Origin: Rhizobium sp. NZLR1
GTDB taxonomy: Bacteria; Pseudomonadota; Alphaproteobacteria; Rhizobiales; Rhizobiaceae
Reading direction: 5' to 3'
DNA: 64,000 nt
Assembly: GCF_017357385.1 (NCBI RefSeq)
Contig: NZ_CP071632.1
Coordinates: forward strand, 2,795,501-2,859,500
The notes beneath the pieces were generated by a model. The model searched no databases, was not told where the DNA came from, and was given only the letters and a program-made list of their open reading frames with translations. A program made the position numbers and the translations under genes. Every line of letters starts with the position of its first letter. The first letter of the stretch is position 1. Below, one piece after another: positions 61,001-64,000 of the stretch.

Positions 61001-61308
61001 ACTGGGTGTCAGCTGGCAAGCTCGACGAGATCGAACAGGAAGGGGCCATCCGCTTCGACCATGGCGGGCGCACCTACGCGATCTACCGTGGTCCGGATGA
61101 CAGCGTCTACTGCACCGCCGGCCTCTGCACCCACGAGGCGATCCATCTCGCCGAAGGATTGGTCATGGATTTCGAGGTGGAATGTCCAAAACATTCCGGC
61201 GCCTTCGACTATCGCACCGGCGAGGCCATCAGGCTTCCGGCCTGCGAGAACCTGAAAACCTATCCGGCAGAGGTGATCGACGGAGAGGTTCGTGTCGCCC
61301 TCGGCTAG
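60997..61308 (+). CDS. MocE-family Rieske [2Fe-2S] ferredoxin
   Basis: A 103-residue Rieske-type ferredoxin. The cluster motif is C-x-H in LCTHEAIHL and C-x-x-H in VECPKHSGAFDY, with 16 residues between. It is of the short, soluble MocE type. In Sinorhizobium, MocE is the electron carrier of rhizopine O-demethylation with MocD and MocF. Here it is coupled to the membrane hydroxylase by start/stop overlap and followed by a reductase. Confidence 0.9.
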   Translation: MNWVSAGKLDEIEQEGAIRFDHGGRTYAIYRGPDDSVYCTAGLCTHEAIHLAEGLVMDFEVECPKHSGAFDYRTGEAIRLPACENLKTYPAEVIDGEVRVALG

Positions 61309-61312
61309 CATG

Positions 61313-61401
61313 TCGCCCGGAAGTGCGCAGTGGTTCCGGGATAAAGACATGCATGAAACCAAGGCCTAAAGCGTGTCGCATGAATCAAAATCTGATGCGG
61401 C
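61313..61401. repeat. Rhizobial intergenic repeat, family B, inside an operon
   Basis: GCCCGGAAGTGCGCAGTGGT followed by ATAAAGACATGCATGAAACC and CCTAAAGCGTGTCGCATGAA, ending in an inverted tail GCATGAATCAAAATCTGATGC. It resembles copies at 11.6 and 39.24 kb and separates the Rieske and reductase genes within what seems a single operon. Confidence 0.7.
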
Positions 61402-61459
61402 TAATCCTGTGCGGCCGGCGTCTCCTCACGAGCGCAGCCGCTCTTTCTATGGAGAAAAC

Positions 61460-62665
61460 ATGGACGGTATCGTCATCATCGGTGCGGGCGAATCCGGCAC
61501 CCGGGCGGCCTTTGCCCTGCGCGAAGCAGGCTATTGCGGATCCGTCACGCTGATCGGAGCCGAGCCGCACCTGCCCTATGAACGGCCGCCTTTGTCGAAG
61601 ACCGGCAACGGTGCGGTGCAGATGAAGCTGATCTGCGCGGCAGACGCACTGGAAGCGGCCGGCATAACCTATCTCAAGGGCTTGTCGGCTTCGACGCTCG
61701 ATACCGGCGCCGGAACGGTGCGCTTGAGCGACGGGCGGGAACTGCGTTACGAAAAGCTGCTTCTGGCCACCGGCGCGCGGCCGAGACGGCTCACATGTCA
61801 AGGTGCAGCGCGTGCGCTCGACTTCCGCACCCACGCCGACGCCGAAGCGATCTTCTCTCGTGTAGCGCCGGGCGGTAACGTGGCGATCATCGGCGCCGGT
61901 CTGATCGGGATGGAACTCGCATCGGTCCTTCGCAGAAAGGACGTCGCGGTCAGCGTGATCGAAGCCGCACCGAGACCTTTGGGCCGCGCCGTCCCCACAC
62001 GTTTTGCCGAAAAGCTGCACGCCAGACATGCTGCCGAAGGTGTGCGCTTTCACCTCGACCGGAGCGTGGCGGCGATCAGCGACGACGGCGTCACCCTGAC
62101 CGATGGCAGCCTAGTGCACGCCGATCTTGTCGTCGGCGCCATCGGCGTCCTGCCGGACATCGCTTTGGCGGAAGCAGCGGGACTGGCCACAGGCAACGGG
62201 ATCCTGACGGATACCTGTCTTCGCACCAGCGCGCCGAACGTTTTCGCGGCCGGCGATTGCGCGGCCGTGGCCCAACCCGGCGGCGGACATTTTCGCTATG
62301 AAAGCTGGCGGAACGCCAGGACGCAGGCCGAAACCGCGGCGCGAAACATGGCCGGAGTCACCGAGACCTTTAGCGCCCTCCCCTGGTTCTGGTCCGACCA
62401 ATACGATCTTGGCCTCCAGGTGGTGGGGATGCCGCAGCCCACCCATCAGACCGTCCTGCGTTCGGCTGCGGATGGCGAGCTCGAATTCTATCTGGACGCT
62501 GGCCGCCTAGTGGCAGCCGCCGGCCTTGGCATCGGCAATGGCCTGGCCAGGGACATCAAGCTCGCCGAGATGTTGATTGCCGCAGCTATCAGCCCCAGCC
62601 TCCCGGAACTGGCCGACCCCGGTGTGAACCTCAAAGCGCTTCTGAAAAGCGCACGGGCGGCGTGA
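61460..62665 (+). CDS. FAD-dependent ferredoxin reductase (MocF/rhodocoxin-reductase-like)
   Basis: A 401-residue NAD(P)H:ferredoxin reductase of the rubredoxin/putidaredoxin reductase type. FAD loop IIGAGESGTRAAFAL (4-18), ERPPLSK after the substrate loop, second Rossmann loop IIGAGLIGMELASVLRR for NAD, and the closing FAAGDCAAVAQP plus the reductase tail SDQYDLGLQVVG. It would reduce the Rieske protein of the same operon. The ATG at 61460 has GGAGAAAAC upstream; upstream in-frame sequence is repeat DNA. Its stop overlaps the next gene (TGATG). Confidence 0.88.
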   Translation: MDGIVIIGAGESGTRAAFALREAGYCGSVTLIGAEPHLPYERPPLSKTGNGAVQMKLICAADALEAAGITYLKGLSASTLDTGAGTVRLSDGRELRYEKLLLATGARPRRLTCQGAARALDFRTHADAEAIFSRVAPGGNVAIIGAGLIGMELASVLRRKDVAVSVIEAAPRPLGRAVPTRFAEKLHARHAAEGVRFHLDRSVAAISDDGVTLTDGSLVHADLVVGAIGVLPDIALAEAAGLATGNGILTDTCLRTSAPNVFAAGDCAAVAQPGGGHFRYESWRNARTQAETAARNMAGVTETFSALPWFWSDQYDLGLQVVGMPQPTHQTVLRSAADGELEFYLDAGRLVAAAGLGIGNGLARDIKLAEMLIAAAISPSLPELADPGVNLKALLKSARAA

Positions 62666-63549
62666 TGCAGAGGCTGCTGATCTTCCAGTCGCTCTGGGCC
62701 ATGGAGCGCCGGCACACCGATGGGTTCGAGCGCACACTCGACGACAACATCGCGATGATCTCCGAGGCGGGCTTCGACGGCATCAGCGCACATTACACCA
62801 ACCGCCGGGATGTCGTGCGCCTTAACGAGTCCATCCGGGGCACCGGCTTAAAGATCGAGGGCGTTTGCTTTCCTCGCAGTGTCGAGGATCTACGTCTGCC
62901 GCTGGAACTGGCCGCGGAGTTTCCGGTCAGTCACATCAACCTGCAACCCGATATCCGCCCGCGCCGCATCGATGCCTGCCTGCCGCTTCTCGATGGCTGG
63001 ATGCGGCTCGCTGAAGATGCCGGCATTCCCGTGTTCATCGAAACCCATCGCGACAGGATGACCGCGGACCTGTTCTTTACGCTGGATTTGCTGGATCAGC
63101 GACCCGAACTGCCGCTGCTGGCCGACCTGTCGCATTTCCTGGTCAGCCGCGAATTCGCCTTTCCGGTCGACGAGGAGAACCACGCTCTCATCCGACGCAT
63201 CCTGCAGAATGCCCATGCATTTCACGGCCGGGTCGCCTCGAGCGAGCAGGTGCAGATCGAAATCTCCTTCCCGCATCACCGGCCCTGGGTCGATCTCTTC
63301 CTCGAGTGGTGGGAGTACGGTTTTCGTAACTGGCGATCACGCGCCGCCGATGACGCCGAGCTGGTCTTTATCTGTGAGTTGGGCCCCAAACCCTATGCGA
63401 TCACGGGCAGAAGCGGCAACGACCAGACGGACCGATGGGCGGAGGCCCTGGCGCTTCGGCAGATGGTGCGTGGGCTGTGGGCTGCCACTGCCTGGTCCCC
63501 CATACATCGGCCTTCCAATCATGGAAATCCACCTGCTGGATCAGTGTAG
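62662..63549 (+). CDS. Xylose-isomerase-like TIM barrel protein
   Basis: A 295-residue sugar phosphate isomerase/epimerase-type TIM barrel. Metal-site blocks are visible in order: SEAGFDGISAHY, FIETHRDRMT (first Glu), LLADLSHFLV (Asp, His), and ICELGPKPYAI (last Glu). It resembles MocC/IolE-type cyclitol or sugar enzymes. The start overlaps the reductase stop as TGATG (GTG at 62662 or ATG at 62665). Role in breakdown of the oxygenase product is inferred from the operon. Confidence 0.82.
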   Translation: MMQRLLIFQSLWAMERRHTDGFERTLDDNIAMISEAGFDGISAHYTNRRDVVRLNESIRGTGLKIEGVCFPRSVEDLRLPLELAAEFPVSHINLQPDIRPRRIDACLPLLDGWMRLAEDAGIPVFIETHRDRMTADLFFTLDLLDQRPELPLLADLSHFLVSREFAFPVDEENHALIRRILQNAHAFHGRVASSEQVQIEISFPHHRPWVDLFLEWWEYGFRNWRSRAADDAELVFICELGPKPYAITGRSGNDQTDRWAEALALRQMVRGLWAATAWSPIHRPSNHGNPPAGSV

Positions 63550-63562
63550 TGTGAACTCACAC
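63549..63562. promoter_or_regulatory. Palindrome GTGTGAACTCACAC after the TIM barrel gene
   Basis: Six-base perfect arms GTGTGA and TCACAC around AC follow directly on the stop codon. It may be an operator for the downstream gene or part of a transcription signal. No U-tract is present. Confidence 0.35.
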
Positions 63563-63694
63563 GGTAAGCGTGTTGGCGAAGGTTTGGGATTGTGAATCAG
63601 ATATGCCTAATGTAAATCTTGACGTGCACAAGTTGTGAGACAGTTAATTTGCTACGATATCTGGTTAAGGACATTCGCTGGGAGAGGCTTGGAG

Positions 63695-64000
63695 ATGCGG
63701 AAAATTCGTGCGGCCAGCCCGGCCCTCGGACAAACACAGCCAGAAGCTTCGAGTTCAATCGACCGGCTTTTGTTCTTTGACCGCGATTTCAATCCCATCG
63801 AGAATTTGCTGGGCAATGAGCTGCCTGCTTCTGTCAAGCCGGCAGCGTCACTTTGGGAGCATTTTCCAGAGCTGGACAAATCGGCGATTACGCTTGCTTT
63901 CCGCTCATTGGATGACAGCGGCAAGCCTTTGCGGGTATCGGGCGATCTTGGCAGGTCTGGGTCGCACGGGCTGACGATCTATCGGATCGGCGATCTGTTT
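63695..64000 (+). CDS. Unidentified protein, N-terminal part only
   Basis: The frame opens at ATG 63695 behind GGAG and runs off the window after 102 codons. The segment RLLFFDRDFNPIENLLGNEL resembles the start of a PAS-like sensory domain, but I cannot confirm this. A TTGACG at 63619-63624 may be a -35 box. The product cannot be named from this part. Confidence 0.55.
   Translation, partial: MRKIRAASPALGQTQPEASSSIDRLLFFDRDFNPIENLLGNELPASVKPAASLWEHFPELDKSAITLAFRSLDDSGKPLRVSGDLGRSGSHGLTIYRIGDLF

Noticed and set aside
1..64000. Prophage, integrative element or insertion sequence
   Set aside because: No integrase, transposase, terminase or tRNA attachment site was found, and the gene content is ordinary chromosomal.
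1..64000. rRNA or tRNA genes
   Set aside because: I saw no cloverleaf-like or conserved rRNA segment, though a computational scan was not possible.

Overview
The window looks like chromosome or large-replicon sequence from a Rhizobium-type alphaproteobacterium (Rhizobiaceae, R. leguminosarum/etli-like). The signs are high GC with strong GC3 bias, two families of short palindromic intergenic repeats typical of rhizobia, a tailless second FtsZ, PrsDE-type cadherin-like repeat proteins, a Blh-type sulfur dioxygenase and a MocE-type Rieske ferredoxin. This assignment is inference from content; no rRNA or tRNA gene was seen. Intergenic spaces are often filled with mobile palindromic repeats, and there are at least three decayed genes (kup, one GFA-family gene, and the tail of an AraC gene).

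Layout. 0.1-3.3 kb: ubiA and a Coq7-type hydroxylase (two ubiquinone steps) flank a secreted phosphodiester glycosidase and an alpha/beta hydrolase. 3.4-13 kb: an ABC exporter, small detoxification-type enzymes (GFA, VOC, phosphatase, nitrilase), dapB, an ornithine cyclodeaminase-like gene, an acetyltransferase, and a small membrane protein with a low-complexity tail. 13.5-20.4 kb: a PLP decarboxylase, a secreted TIGR02594-type peptidase-like protein, a kup pseudogene, a CPA1 Na+/H+ antiporter and an intradiol dioxygenase. 20.4-24 kb: tandem paralogous beta-helix/cadherin-like proteins. 24.2-30 kb: a MacAB-like exporter (adaptor, ATPase, two permeases) with a membrane-embedded AraC regulator. 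30.2-32.7 kb: divergent SDR/LysR and a dienelactone hydrolase.

32.7-37.8 kb: a complete alternative haem-copper oxidase operon (cytochrome c, subunits II, I, two subunit III-like proteins, subunit IV). 38-39.9 kb: a MYG1-type hydrolase and an orphan membrane protein. 39.9-43.2 kb: a cobalamin-riboswitch-controlled ABC transporter whose operon appears to run into the orphan membrane protein. 43.4-46.5 kb: blh, a cupin and a 2'-5' RNA ligase-like gene. 46.8-48.6 kb: an acetolactate synthase large subunit behind a classical branched-chain leader-peptide attenuator. 48.7-53.2 kb: two envelope proteins divergent from a PhoPQ-like two-component system, followed by ftsZ2. 53.2-58.7 kb: a third cadherin-like protein, an XRE/SDR divergent pair, SRPBCC, a frameshifted GFA gene and a PfpI-family protein.

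58.85-63.55 kb holds the most system-like unit: a LacI-type regulator, a membrane di-iron hydroxylase, a Rieske ferredoxin, an FAD ferredoxin reductase and a xylose-isomerase-like TIM barrel protein. The overlaps and order suggest a self-contained oxygenase chain coupled to sugar/cyclitol catabolism, in the spirit of mocDEF for rhizopines but with a different oxygenase family. The window ends inside an unidentified gene.
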